Source: Paracentrotus lividus
Lineage: Eukaryota > Echinodermata > Echinoidea > Camarodonta > Echinidae
Direction of reading: 5' to 3'
Assembly (NCBI GenBank): GCA_940671915.1
Contig: CALNVZ010002100.1
Span: 70,981,445-71,045,444 of the forward strand
Length of the DNA: 64,000 bases
A model generated the notes under the pieces. The model had not been told where the DNA came from, ran no database searches, and saw only the letters and a program-made list of their open reading frames with translations. The translations under genes and the position numbers were made by a program. Each line of letters starts with the position of its first letter. Position 1 is the first letter of the stretch. This document shows, piece by piece, positions 1 to 52,700 of this stretch.

Positions 1-242
1 AATTTTGTGAGGTTTTCATAACTATAACCTTATAATAGAAGTAAAAAGATTCGTGGGGCCTAACTTAAAAATAACGCAACTTATACAGTACTGATCATGA
101 CACATGTTGCTTTTTTAGGAGAATATGACAAAATAGTTCATGTTAAATACTAAAAAGAGAAAGGCATAAATTTATTGTTAAACTTCATCTCAAACACTTT
201 TACACATGAAGCCCATTGATCGGTGAGTCAAACAAAGCTTAC

Positions 243-41116
<40,874 letters not shown>

Positions 41117-41811
41117 CTACATAGGAGAATCAAATAATTAAAAAACAAACATATATTAAGATGAGAAAAATAAATACAACTTATCAGGATATCTATTACT
41201 TTAGAAGTTGTTGAGTCGTCATTTTCCCTAGATCTCCATTTTTTTCTTCAAATCAATGAATTGTGCAATTTGATTAATTGATTCATTTTGTGGGTCATTC
41301 TACTAGTCCCATTTAGGGCATTTGAGCACCACCTTTTTAGCGTGTTTTGGCACCCTCAGGATTGCAAATAATGCAATCCTGCATGTGTCACAAAGGAAGT
41401 GCCTATGTCTGCGCACCTAAAATTTGACCTCCATTTTCAATATAAAGTTAAATTTTTATTTTAAGATTCATCAATGTCTTTATTCTTTATATTCTAATGA
41501 TCAATCAAAACAAAAAATTTCAACAACTTATTTTCAAGAACAATGTTTTCATTTTGCGTAGAAAAACTGGATAGTGTCCATTTCTGAGCACTAACTCATT
41601 TTGCATGCAATTCAAGTTTCTGACTTTTCACTTTTTGACAATGACTCAACCTCTTACCAACAATCTCCACAAATTAACCCCCCAAGACAGAAATCTATGC
41701 AACATCTGTTGCTGATCTCTAATAGCACTGGAAGAAGAAGGTTCAGGGTTAACACTCACTGAAAATCGTTTTTAATCAATTATTTTCAGGTTTTTGTATC
41801 AAAATGGATTA

Positions 41812-42585
41812 GAGTAAAGTGCCCAAAATTCGACCACTTAAGCTTTTTGCAGCTCTAGTTTGAAAATGAAAAACATATCATCTTTCATTTTCAACAGATA
41901 TTAGAAGCATATTATAAATTAAATAATTGTTATAATTTTTTTTTAAATCAAAAACTATTTGATAGTAAAATCGGAAGTTTTATAACGCCTACCTTCTTGC
42001 CGAGATTAGACATACCGTTGCATAAATTCTACCAGGCGTGAAAAGTCAGTACGCACCGCGCGCCGCTGAAATCTTGGCTCACTCGCAGCACTGGTAGCAC
42101 ATCGCGCTCTGCCGACAGACTGGGGCCGCCGCGGCATGAATACCCGGTCGAAACTAGGGCAGAGAAAAAAATCTAGCAAGTCACATGATTGCAGTGTTGT
42201 AACTCTAGCACTGTAAAGTCACTTCCGGGTTTCTTTTTTCAGTAGGATAGTTACGATCGGGGCTCGAGCGTGGCAAAAAACTGCGTCATCAAACCTCAAA
42301 TTTTCGGAGTTTTAACACATTTTTCCTGATCATTTTTTCTTAACTTTTCGCTAAGCGCGCAGGGGCTTCAAGATTTTGAGCAAAATCTGGAATTTTAGGG
42401 GCAAAATTAAGGTATTTAGTATGATTTTTTTGTGATTCTTTTTTTTTTTTTGGACTTCAGTGACAATGTGTGCTTGTGATATGAGTTGATTGGAGTGTGT
42501 TTGAGTGCGTTTTGGGGTTCTATTTTCCATATTTGTCTGAAACTGGTCGAATCTCAGCAAGGGTCGAATTTCGGGCACTTTGCTC
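41812..42585. mobile_element. 774 bp TIR element with TA target duplication
   Basis: Left end GAGTAAAGTGCCCAAAATTC and right end GAATTTCGGGCACTTTGCTC are inverted repeats flanked by TA (41810-41811, 42586-42587). It includes the GC-rich stretch at 42040-42140, so that stretch is probably transposon, not a promoter island. TA target and short TIRs suggest a Tc1/mariner-type MITE; not proven. Between DNAH12 and IQUB. Confidence 0.6.
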
Positions 42586-43368
42586 TAGGCCTATGTTGGA
42601 GATAACCCGGAACAGTTTACAGTTTACCTGTGCTACTCTTCTAACATGTCACCCTTGTCTGTCTGCCGAAACCCACAATAGCCTGCTAGTGCTATCCCTC
42701 TTCTTTTTACATAAAATTGATGCCTACCGAACTGCCACAATACAGATATCTTCACCCACTGGTTTTCTGGACCTACAGGAATCTCCAAAATAGTGGAGGG
42801 ATCAGGCAAGAGAGAGAGAGCCTATTGAGATTAAGATTGAAAATTGGTGTTAGTTCCAGGGTGTTTTGTAAAATCGTGGGTTTACGTGGGTGCGCAGACA
42901 TAGATTCTACATGTAAGCATTACCCAGACTTAGCCACTCTTACTTAGTCTTACCATAGTATTAGTTAGATCTACAATTTACTACACTCACATACGAGTCA
43001 ACCACATGCACATGCACACATAACTTGTTCTGTTACTTTGATCTAACTATGTTAGATCTATATCACATTATCACCTTAATTTTAAACAGTATTGACTTGA
43101 GATAATTAAACTGTTGCATCCCAAAAATTTAACCTAATAATGCATGGCTAATGCCATGGTGAGGTTGAGTGACACTCACTCAGTCATTATGATGAGGTGG
43201 CCTTCTTCGCGCAAATTAAAAAAAAAAATGAATGTGAAATTTATTCAACAACACAAAAAAAACAGACAAACAATTTATCATTGATATCATATTTTACGCA
43301 AAATAAACAAAAATTTGATGAAAACCACCGGATCAATGGCAAAAACAGAAGACCATTATCATCTGACA

Positions 43369-43530
43369 TTATAATATTCGTTTGTTCGTAGACGTCGTCG
43401 TCATCGGAACCCAATCCTGGCCTGGCCCTGAGCCTGGCTGGGCCTTGATGACTGTTTGCTCGGCCTTGCCTTGCCCGTGAGATCGAGGCATGATGTTGCT
43501 GGCTGGTGTCGATCCACGGCTAGTCATGAG
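43369..43530 (-). CDS. Splice-bounded exon with a 52-residue ORF, unknown
   Basis: Minus-strand acceptor TTGTGTTGCAG at 43531 is followed after three bases by ATG (43527); the frame reads MTSRGSTPASNIMPRSHGQG and ends TNKRIL before TAA. Gly/Pro/Ser-rich, GC-rich against AT-rich surroundings. A plausible upstream exon with donor AATT|GTAAGT lies at 43685. It may be a 5' exon of the dynein transcript (with an upstream ORF) or a separate small gene. Family not recognised. Confidence 0.35.
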   Translation of the reverse strand, partial: LMTSRGSTPASNIMPRSHGQGKAEQTVIKAQPGSGPGQDWVPMTTTSTNKRIL

Positions 43531-43684
43531 CTGCAACACAAATATAGATTTCTAACAGTTAGATCTAACCAGTTAGAAAGGGGTCTAAGTTAGATCTATG
43601 TCAAAATCATTATAAATTATACTCACATTTTCCCAATATCCAATGCAGGTCAGATTACATCCAACACTAACACATGCGACTTAC

Positions 43685-43850
43685 AATTACGAATATTCCT
43701 CAATCCTCGCCATTTTACAAGGAATTTTCTATCGATTTCTCTTGCAAAACAAAAAGTCCGAAGTTCGACACAGGCTTCCTCGGTTGTTAAGGTGAATTTC
43801 CGGAAATTCCCGACTAATCCCGAAACACTGTATGCACGCTTAGAAAATTA
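43685..43850 (-). other. Candidate non-coding first exon, minus strand
   Basis: Ends at a strong donor (GTAAGT at 43684-43679) and is separated by 154 bp from the acceptor at 43531. Carries a nine-codon upstream ORF (ATGGCGAGG...TAA). Upper boundary is a guess. It would give the dynein transcript a start near the X-box-like motif. Confidence 0.3.
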
Positions 43851-44017
43851 TTTTGAGATATATTCAGTTTAAAATATTTTAAACACAATTTAAACATCCA
43901 AATAAAAAATTAAATTATTTATCAGTTATTAATAAGAGATATTGTTTCTTTTTTAAGCAATGAAATGTATTTCCTATGACTGTAATTCAACAACCGAGTG
44001 ACTACTAGTAATTGATG

Positions 44018-44042
44018 GTTGTCGCGCAGCAACGTGACGTCA
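44018..44042. promoter_or_regulatory. X-box-like palindrome next to a CRE
   Basis: GTTGTCGCGCAGCAAC resembles the RFX X-box (GTNRCC, short spacer, RGYAAC) with one mismatch and a 4-base spacer, one longer than consensus. It is followed within two bases by the palindromic CRE TGACGTCA (44035-44042). RFX factors drive ciliary genes. The site sits between the candidate minus-strand exon ending at 43685 and a candidate plus-strand exon ending at 44335, as expected of a bidirectional ciliary promoter. Confidence 0.35.
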
Positions 44043-44099
44043 TCAAAAACAACTGCACGTTTTGTGTGTACGGTACGATATTGAACGGGAAAAGACGAA

Positions 44100-44335
44100 T
44101 ACGAGTCTCGAGTGTGTATGTAACGAGCGTCTGCGATACTGAACAAGTTTACAGCATAAACTCAAATGTGTTTACCGCATCACCACCGGCCTAGGAAAAT
44201 TGTGTATCCGTTGGGAAATATTTGGTGCGTGTGTTTTGATCGTGACATGGCTAGCTCTAGCACAGACGTCTTCCTCTGTTTCATTACCCAGCTCTGAGTG
44301 AAACTTTGAGCATTACACCAGTGATTTAATAATAC
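44100..44335 (+). other. Candidate 5' non-coding exon of IQUB
   Basis: Sequence downstream of the X-box/CRE ends at ATAC|GTGAGT (44336), a good donor. The next plus-strand acceptor in the right place is TTTATTTCAG at 45990, whose exon carries the IQUB start codon. Upstream boundary not defined by sequence. Confidence 0.25.
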
Positions 44336-44675
44336 GTGAGTAAAAACGTAGCATAAGTTGCCAACGTTACTTGGGTAGGCCTAACTGTTAACTGTTAGTT
44401 TCTATACTTTCATTCATATCGTCATGATCAGATGATTGTGCATTCTGCTTTTTTTTTTTACTGTCTTATTTCAATTGAGTTTGACTTTGGGGAAGTTGGC
44501 TGCCTTGTTTTTGTGGCACTGCCTCTGGCTCTGCCAGTGAGTGACACTGCGGTCTCAGTCTGTGCTGCACTGTTGTTTTGCCGTAATGAGTGTGATAACT
44601 GAGTGATATGTGCCTTGCACTGTGCAGTGCAACTTAAGTGGCAGTTTGAATAGTTCGTTTTTACATGACTATACA

Positions 44676-45250
44676 CAGCCCCGTTGCCGAAGGCGATGGG
44701 GCTGTACTACTACTTCCACCACCCGCATTTACAGCGAAATTTTCAGCAGTGATGTGCGATCAGGTGATTATACTGGTCAATTTAATCAATCTAATGTTAA
44801 AATGTTGTTGTAAGGTTTCTATGATGTTTCACGCGTAACAACGACTAAAAATGAAAGTATATAAGAGCTTCTTGACTTACCAATTGAATTTTCCGTTGGC
44901 CTTGTCTCTTCTCATAGTGTTGGTGCCATCGCTGCCATTTTCTATGACGTCATTTTACTGTGCGAAGACGTATTTAACTCTGTGGCGAAGACAATGCACG
45001 CACGGAGAAATATACGTTGATGGACTCAAATTTCCTGTATTTTTCTACATTATTAGTTGATTACTTCATGTGAAACATTCGCAGATGTCACCAATTCGAG
45101 GAAAAATTTCAAAGATTTGATTCAATGTGAGTATGAATTCAAATAAGGTATTTTTGACCACGAAATTTGTGGTCATGTATAGATATTTTCAAAACTTCGC
45201 CAAATATGTCTACTGGTTCGTCAGTTCCCGTCGCTTCGCGACGGGGGCTG
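44676..45250. mobile_element. Hairpin-ended element upstream of IQUB
   Basis: The left hairpin has stems CAGCCCC (44676-44682) and GGGGCTG (44698-44704) around GTTGCCGAAGGCGAT. The right hairpin has the perfect stem CCCGTCGC-TTC-GCGACGGG (45227-45245) between CAG and CTG. The right hairpin is an approximate reverse complement of the left one. No target duplication seen. Confidence 0.35.
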
Positions 45251-45602
45251 GTCGGTTTAGTTTTTACAGAGCTAGAGTAGAGAACAATGCATTGCCATTT
45301 TGATTGTTGGGCACTCTGATTAGCTATCGCGTGGAGCTCCGCCTCCTGGTTGCGATGACTGAAGTGCGTTGACCGTAACTGAACAACGCGATTCAGTGTT
45401 GTCAATCATAACCAAAGTGGACCCATTTCGCAAGAAAAACTGCAAGACTCGACTTCACAAAACGTTTTCCGCAAAACCACTCTTTCAATATTTTTTAGAA
45501 TAAAGAAGAGAAATATAAAAAGGAACTTCAACGAATCCACTGTCGGCCTCCACTCGACAGTTGAAAACGTATAAAAAAATAATGTAGACCTAGAAGTCTA
45601 AT

Positions 45603-45915
45603 GGTTTTTGAGACCTTTGCTGGGGTGTCCAGTCCCCTGAACTTCCCGCATGAGTGGAGCGTAGCGATCTGTGTGTATCACCCACACAAGAGAATCCCCA
45701 TTGGTTTTCCATGTGAACGCCTAGTGCACACTGAGATGAGACGGATTCCCGACTTATCTTTTTTTATACTTATATCCTGAAATAAAGACACTAAAACGAG
45801 ATTTCATGTAATATAACTTAATTTTATTATAGTGTTAGGATTCAGTCTTTCATATTATCTAACTGTGAATAAAAATTAAATGTTTCCTTCTCCCAGCACT
45901 ATATACCAGCTTTAA
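45603..45915 (+). repeat. 315-bp dispersed repeat, copy 1 (uninterrupted)
   Basis: From GGTTTTTGAGACCTTTGCTG to CACTATATACCAGCTTTAAA; matches 58033-59132 in the same orientation apart from a 785 bp insertion there. Contains CACACAAGAGAATCCCCATT and an AATAAAG motif. Class unknown. It ends about 75 bp before the acceptor of the first IQUB coding exon. Confidence 0.8.
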
Positions 45916-46094
45916 AAAAAAATAGATGTAATTTTGCTTTATTGTACAATCAATGTTTGAAACAGTGAAATTTACCCTCTTTTATTTCAGAGACAAAATA
46001 ACCAATTATAATTAATTCTGATTCTAATTATATTTTGAAAATCAATTTGTCATTTACTGAATACAGAAAAGAAGTCCCTTGTCAAGAAGGCAAG

Positions 46095-46701
46095 ATGTCT
46101 GAAGAACAACCGGTTGAACCAGTTCCAACAGAAGAAGTAGACAATTCCCAGCAAACAGAAGGAGAAGAAATCAGTCAGGAAGAAGAACAAGTCCCTACAA
46201 CTCAAGATGAAAGCAAAGACATTGTAGAAAACGCTGTAGAATCTGAACAAAATATCGAGGACAAACCAGAGGTTCCCAGTGGTGATAATGAAAGAACAGA
46301 AGAGGCTCAAGGGAGCAGAGAGGTGGTAGGTGGTACAGAAGATCAGAAAACTGAAGAAGTAAAAAGTGATGAACCTACCGTTGAAACCCCAGCTGAAGGT
46401 CAAGATACATCTACTGCTCAGGAAGATGTGGCTGAACAAGGGAATGATGAAGGGGGTGCTGTAGACGAAACGGTTCCAGAACAAGATCAGCCTACTGATG
46501 CTGCAGCCCAGCAGTCCGCAGAGGACATTCAGGAAACAGGAGATGTAGGAAGTGACCAGCAACAGACAGCAGAAGAGACTGCTCCTGTCACAGGGGATAT
46601 GGGTATGGCTACAGAAGAGACAGGAGACACTCATGAAGTAGATCCACATGCATCATCACCACAACCTGATCCTGATATGATGGTCAATGCTACAGCAACA
46701 G
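46095..46701 (+). CDS. IQUB: IQUB exon 1, acidic leader
   Basis: Encodes [20 protein letters not shown] and continues Glu, Gln, Thr, Asp-rich with no globular look. An acceptor TTTATTTCAG at 45990 opens this exon, so a 5' non-coding exon exists upstream. Donor CAG|GTAAGA; leaves 1 nt. The long minus-strand ORF over it is a shadow. Confidence 0.92.
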
Positions 46702-49700
46702 GTAAGATCAGCATATTGAAACTGAAGCTTGTTTTACATTATAAGGTTCAATGTTTAAAATTATAAAAAATGATGATAAAAATCATGTAATATTATAATT
46801 GTACAATGTATTCTCTCAGAATTGTTTGAATACTGCAACTATCTATGATAATTTTATTCATGTTTTGACTGAATTGTAGTTTTTTTTTCTTTTCATTTAG
46901 TTCTGTTTTTTTTTATCTGTTTTTTTTTTCTACAAGATCAAATTTTATACTTAATTGAGGACAATTTTGAGGACAACCGCCCCCCATCCATTTCTGTGTT
47001 TTTTGTTTTTCTTTTTTCTTTCATCCTTTTTTGGGGTCATTCCATCTGGATTCACCCAATGGGTTACACCCTACCGTCTTAGAATTCGCTCAAATTTGGT
47101 ACACATAAAGTTTAACATAATTACCTTCCCATGAAACAAAAAAAATTAGCGTAAACTGTCCGTCGGTTTCCGTGCTATGGCCTGCCCGTTTTTATTTGTT
47201 TTGGCAAAAATGGGTGTGACCTTCCATGTCAACGGCACAATGCGCCTGAACTGGTTGACCAATTTTTGTGAAACTGGTACCATTCAAAAGAAAATTCAAA
47301 GAGGAATTCAAAAATGGTATCAAAAATATTATTGGAGCAATTTAAAGTGCTATGACCTTTGACCTATCCTTTAACCTTGATTTTGACCCCCAGACGAATA
47401 ATATTTTTTCTTGATTTTTATGTATGTTAATTGTCAGTATAATATTAACATAACATGTAAATATCTATAATGATATTTTATTTCTTCACCTTTAAAAACT
47501 CTTTTAAATGTAATTTACAAAGTTACTGTTACCCCCACATAGTGATATTTGTGTTGGTAATGTGTGTACAAATCTCCATAATAGGCTTACTTGAATACTT
47601 CCAAACTGAAGTTAAATTAGATTCAATTAATACAGGAAACTAAACTTTTCAGATGATAAAGGAAACATTAAACACAATAATAATGTACACATGTACGCAT
47701 AGCTGCCAACTGTTACGAAAAATTCGTAATTATTACGAATTTTTACCCTTTATACGAAAATACGAATGCACCTTCAAAAATTACGAATATGAGCGCCATT
47801 ATACATGTATTATATTATGACCACTCACGCACGTGTTATATGCATGTTCTATGTAGTTCTACTACGGCGCGCGCGTACGTACGTACGTGCACATGAAAGC
47901 AACACACGAAAACAGCGCATTCGTAGTGAAGGCGGAAGGCCATTCAAAGTACATGCACGTTGATCTTAGTGCATACACACAGCGAAAGACGAAAACAGCG
48001 CATTCGCGTGAACATGCATGTTGATGTTATAGTGCATACACACATGTATGGTACGAGTGTTGTGATGTCGCGAGCGAACGTCGACCGTATTTTGTCTCCT
48101 CTTCTTCTCTAGTTTTGGACCATATAAATGGTGGAAAATGGAGCGTAAAAAGGGACAATGTTACAACAGCAAATATGGAACAGAGTTTGACTTCATCACC
48201 AAATCGGGAAAAAGCAAACAACATGCATTTTGTACGATATGTCGAAGGGATATCTCCATCGCTCATGGCGGCCGTAGTGACATTGTTTTGCATACCAAAT
48301 CAAAACTTCACATCGGGAATTTTGAATCTGAATCTTCATCCACACACAAGATAACTTCAGTTCATGGATGTCAACTTTGCAGGATTTAAATGTTACGCGA
48401 GCTGAGTGCTTGTTTACATCATTCTACTTGGAGCACAATATTCCTCTTTCTGCTGAATAATAATCCAAATGTATTGATACAATGTAAAAATTGTAAGTGA
48501 TATTGTGAATGCTCATATTTCATTGAGTTATTCATTCATCTTCAGATTCATGAAAAAATTTTGGCAATAATTTTCTCAAACCTAAGCTCCACCCTAAAAA
48601 CAACAGAAAAAAAAAGGTTTAAATGCTCCAAAATAGGGCTCAGATTGCACCAGAGAGCACCTAGAACCCCAGAGCGTCCAGGGCCCTTAGGCGGGCCCTG
48701 GACCCCGGCCGCAAGGGACTTCGCGCTCATGATGTGCGCTTCGCGCACATGTTGATGTGCGCTATGCGCACATTTCTGTGTTTTTTATCTGATCGTTACT
48801 AATTTGAAATTTCAAATGTTGGCAGCTATGTGTACGTAGACTCCATTTGCTTATGAATAGAGACATTTGTTTAGCCCTTTTGATTGGGGTGCCGTAGGTA
48901 TACAAATCATCAGAAATCTGCGGTTTTGACAGAAACAAAATGCTTCCTACATGTAGTCAGCTCTACTGTTCCAAACTGGATACATCCTTAAGATCTTTGA
49001 AGCATCAGCAACAGATATGGAATACTTTATGGTATTTGATTGTAATGTTACTTCAGTTTGAAAGTATTCATGTATAATGGAGTCTTGTACACACATTACC
49101 AACACAAATATCAGTATGTGGGGTTAACAGTAAATTTGTAAATTACATTTAAAAGAGTTTTTAAAGGTGAAGAAATAAAATATCATCCTAAATATTTACA
49201 TGTTATGTTAATATTATACTGACAATTAACATACATAAAAATCAAGTAAAAATATTATTCGTCTGGGGGTCAAAATCAAGGTTAAAGGAAAGGTCAAAGG
49301 TCATAGCACTTTAAATTGCTCCAATAATATTTCTGATACCATTTTTTGATTCCTCTTTGAATTTCCTTTTGAATGGTACCAGTTTCACAAAAATTGGTCA
49401 ACCAGTTCAGGCGCATTGTACCGTTGAAATGGAGAGTCACACCCATTTTTGCCAAAACAAATAAAAAAGGGCGGGCCATAGCTCGGAAACCGACGGACCG
49501 TTTACGTTAATTTTTTTTGTTTCATGGGAAGGTAATGTTAAATTTTATGTGTACCAAATTTGAGCAAATTCTGAGATGGAAGGGTGCAAAATTGCACTTT
49601 CATTGGGTAAATTGGCATGGAATGACCCTTTTATAATTATGTAGTATCAATAAGAAGACCTTTTCTGGACAATTACTATTGCACCAGTAATGCAACAATG

Positions 49701-52700
49701 TTTTTATTTTCATTTTATAGTGAAATTTGTGCTGATGCCAAGTGGACAGGTTACAACAATGGCATGTGCTATAGGACAAACCATGCATGATTTAAAGGAG
49801 CATCTAGCTAGTGAATTGCGGATGCCTGCAGACAAACTTGTCTTTATGTTTGATGGTAAGACCACACTTACTTCCCTTTCCACTCATGTTCATTTGATTT
49901 TCATTTAAAAGTTAGGTTTCAACCCTGGGTTCATTATTTTGCACACTTCATGAGAAGCACAACATACACATTCCAAACGATTGCAACAAGGGATGGTGTT
50001 TATTATACAGCAATGTCACAGATGGTGATCCCAAAATTGCAATAGTACAATCTTTCAGTTTAAGACTCACAGAAGTTTAGACTGGATCTTAATTTTAAAG
50101 AATATCACATGTTTAAATGGCACATGGACAGAATATTTTACTGTTTCTTAAAGGCCAGAAAAATGCCCTTTGGTGTTTGAAGGTTTTTTTTTTAGTCTTA
50201 ACTGTTACTTATTTGTACAATATTTTGCCATTTGATCTTTTAGTTATTCTTGTACAAGTTTTGAAAACACTAAAAATGTAGTTACTTAGGTCTCCCAAAC
50301 CGTAGAAGCTTAGTGTGTAATTCATAAGAATTCCTTTGATTGTATGTTGATTCTTGAACCTATGTATACAATCCTATGATAATGGCCTTTGAGAACTTTC
50401 CAGTAAAAAAATATAGATATAAATTTATTTTTGTTTTTGTTTCACCTCAGGTTCTGATGTAAATGCAGACATGACCTTAGCATCCATCGGTGTAGGACCC
50501 AATGGAGCTGTACAGCTGGAGATCTCTTCATCTGATCCTGTCAATGTTCCACTAAGGGCACCCAAACCTAAACCAGAATATAACATGCCAGATATCATCA
50601 CTACTAGAATAGAAAGAGGTTCGTGCTAAACTATTTCAAATTATTTCTTGTGGTATAGGGATAGTTCTCAAATGATTTAAAGGACGTATGTTAAATATTT
50701 TAGTGTGTATAGATCTGGCCTGACACTAAGAGGGGCTGGGACACATGGGCTCTGAAAAAAAAACATCAAATTATAAAACAAGAAATTTATTCGTGCACAC
50801 AGTCCCTTTGGACAATAAATAGGTGAAATGCTGCATTGACTAATCTCTTTTTCTTAAAGAAACTGAACAAAAATTAATATCGTAGTTTTTAAATTTTATA
50901 GTTTACCTCGTCAGTATGAAATTTAATTTCATTTGAAATGATCAGAATCATTGAGTAAAATCTCACTAGAATATATTCATAGACCATCTCTTAGGAGCCA
51001 CAAGGGCAATTAACTAAATGAGCATAACATCTTATCAGTTAATAATATTCTGGCTCTCAATGAGGAATATAGTGGATTGTATCTCTATGCCTTGACTATA
51101 GCTGTTTTTTTAACGTTGACATTGAGTTTATTATAAATTTTATAAATATGATCCCCCCACAGAGGATGGGACAGTTGATGATGTTGTGGTTGAGATTGAG
51201 CGCACTACAAGGCGTAAACCGTTCCTGGGAGGGTTTCGTCACAGGCTCACTGGGGTAGAGTTCCACAATGCATCAGCACAAACCAAAGGCAGAGTGCGTA
51301 CAGATGATGGGATTACTAGGTTTTGTCGAGACACCCAGACTGTCTCTGCTAAGAACAGACTTCAGCAGACCACATTGGAGACCTCAACACAGATGACTAC
51401 TATTGGATGTTACGTGGCTAACATGACGGATAAACTTGTGGTACCAGGCAGATATGAGACTGCAGATGAGTACCACAGGAAACGACTTGAAAAGGTATGT
51501 TGGTCTCTAGAAATGCAAGGCTTTGTACAGACCACTCTCGTTGTAACAAGCTGTTTGGGACAAAGTTGATCATTTCGCTATAGCGAAATCTTGATAAAAA
51601 ACAATTTCTCTCTCACTTTCATGTAAATATTTCTAACTAGGAGCTTAAAATTGATCTCTATTTTGAAGCTGATACTGCTGCTGATAACAGTAATAATTAA
51701 CCATTCTTAAATAGCGCATGTGACAAAAAAAAAGTGAATTTAAGTCTGTATGTGCTTATGATGGTTCTGAAATATGTTGTTCTTGTTTCTTTATTTAGGT
51801 TATCATCTTGCAGTCATATTTCCGACGATGGCAAGCTAAGAACATTGTGGTACGACTGAAGGAGGATATGGTCAAGAGACGTGAGTGGGAGCGCCGGGAG
51901 GAGATGCGTAAGATCAAGGAAAAAGAGGAACGTATCAGGAGGGAATTTGAACGACGCATGAATCCTCGTACCAAGGAAGACTTTGATCTCCTATACCATG
52001 CTTTAGAAAGTAAGTTTTGTAAAGAATTTAGATTCTCATTATGATCATGCCTTGTTTCCAGATTGTGTTGTCAACTCACAATGTCAAACTCATTTCAAAC
52101 TGATTGCAGATGGCATTTTTTTTTCAAGATGTAGCTAAATGTGGACTTTCACAGGTCCATATGTTAATGGGATCTATGTTATGTATGAAAAATTCCTGAC
52201 TCTAATCATCTCTGTTACAATTGTTTTTTACTCCTCAATTAAACGATGAGTAGCAGAAATAAATCATTAAAAGCTGTGTTATATCATAATTTATGTGAAA
52301 ATGGCTCCAAGTTCGGCAAGCAAATGGATGTCATGTCTTGTCATATTACAATGTAAAGCCTTACATTCATTTACACAAAACAAAGAAAAGTTGAATTTCT
52401 TGTAGCTTTGGTAAGCATGATGATACCATATTGCCAGAAACAAACAACACTATCTCCAACATTAAATATATCCTTTAATTTTCTTCATCTAATTAGAATG
52501 GAGGCAGGAAGAACTAGCACAAATTGACGATACAACGAGTGGTGCACAACGGAAAGCTGCCCTCTGTCATTTGTTGGATCAGGAAACCCAATTAATTGCG
52601 GCTATAGGAAGACACAAGTTAGAAGCAGATACTGAGAATAAGCAGAGGGCTATTCAGAGCTTCCTGGATAAGGTATGCTTAGAATTCTCAACTATATAAT

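Larger units (their letters stand above)
47034..49628. mobile_element. 2.6 kb fold-back element with about 580 bp inverted arms
   Basis: The left arm (about 47034-47614) starts GGGTCATTCCATCTGGATTC. The right arm (about 49048-49628) ends GGCATGGAATGACCC and is its reverse complement at roughly 85-90 percent by eye. Only about 290 bp lie between the arms once the inserted hAT remnant is removed. Both arms contain an unconserved-looking 61-codon ORF, judged non-coding. Sits in IQUB intron 1, so the pre-mRNA could form a long hairpin. Flanks are T-rich; target duplication unclear. Confidence 0.75.

Noticed and set aside
41358..41380. Perfect hairpin AGGATTGCA-AATAA-TGCAATCCT
   Set aside because: Isolated 9-bp palindrome in AT-rich DNA with no terminator or element context.
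42040..42140. CpG-island promoter of the dynein gene
   Set aside because: The GC-rich patch lies wholly within a TA-flanked TIR element.
46050..46649. 199-codon minus-strand ORF
   Set aside because: Antisense shadow of the Glu/Gln-rich IQUB exon 1; no splice context or protein-like motif.
47177..47362. 61-codon ORFs in both fold-back arms (also 49294-49479)
   Set aside because: Similar only because the arms are inverted copies; no start context, domain or splice signals.
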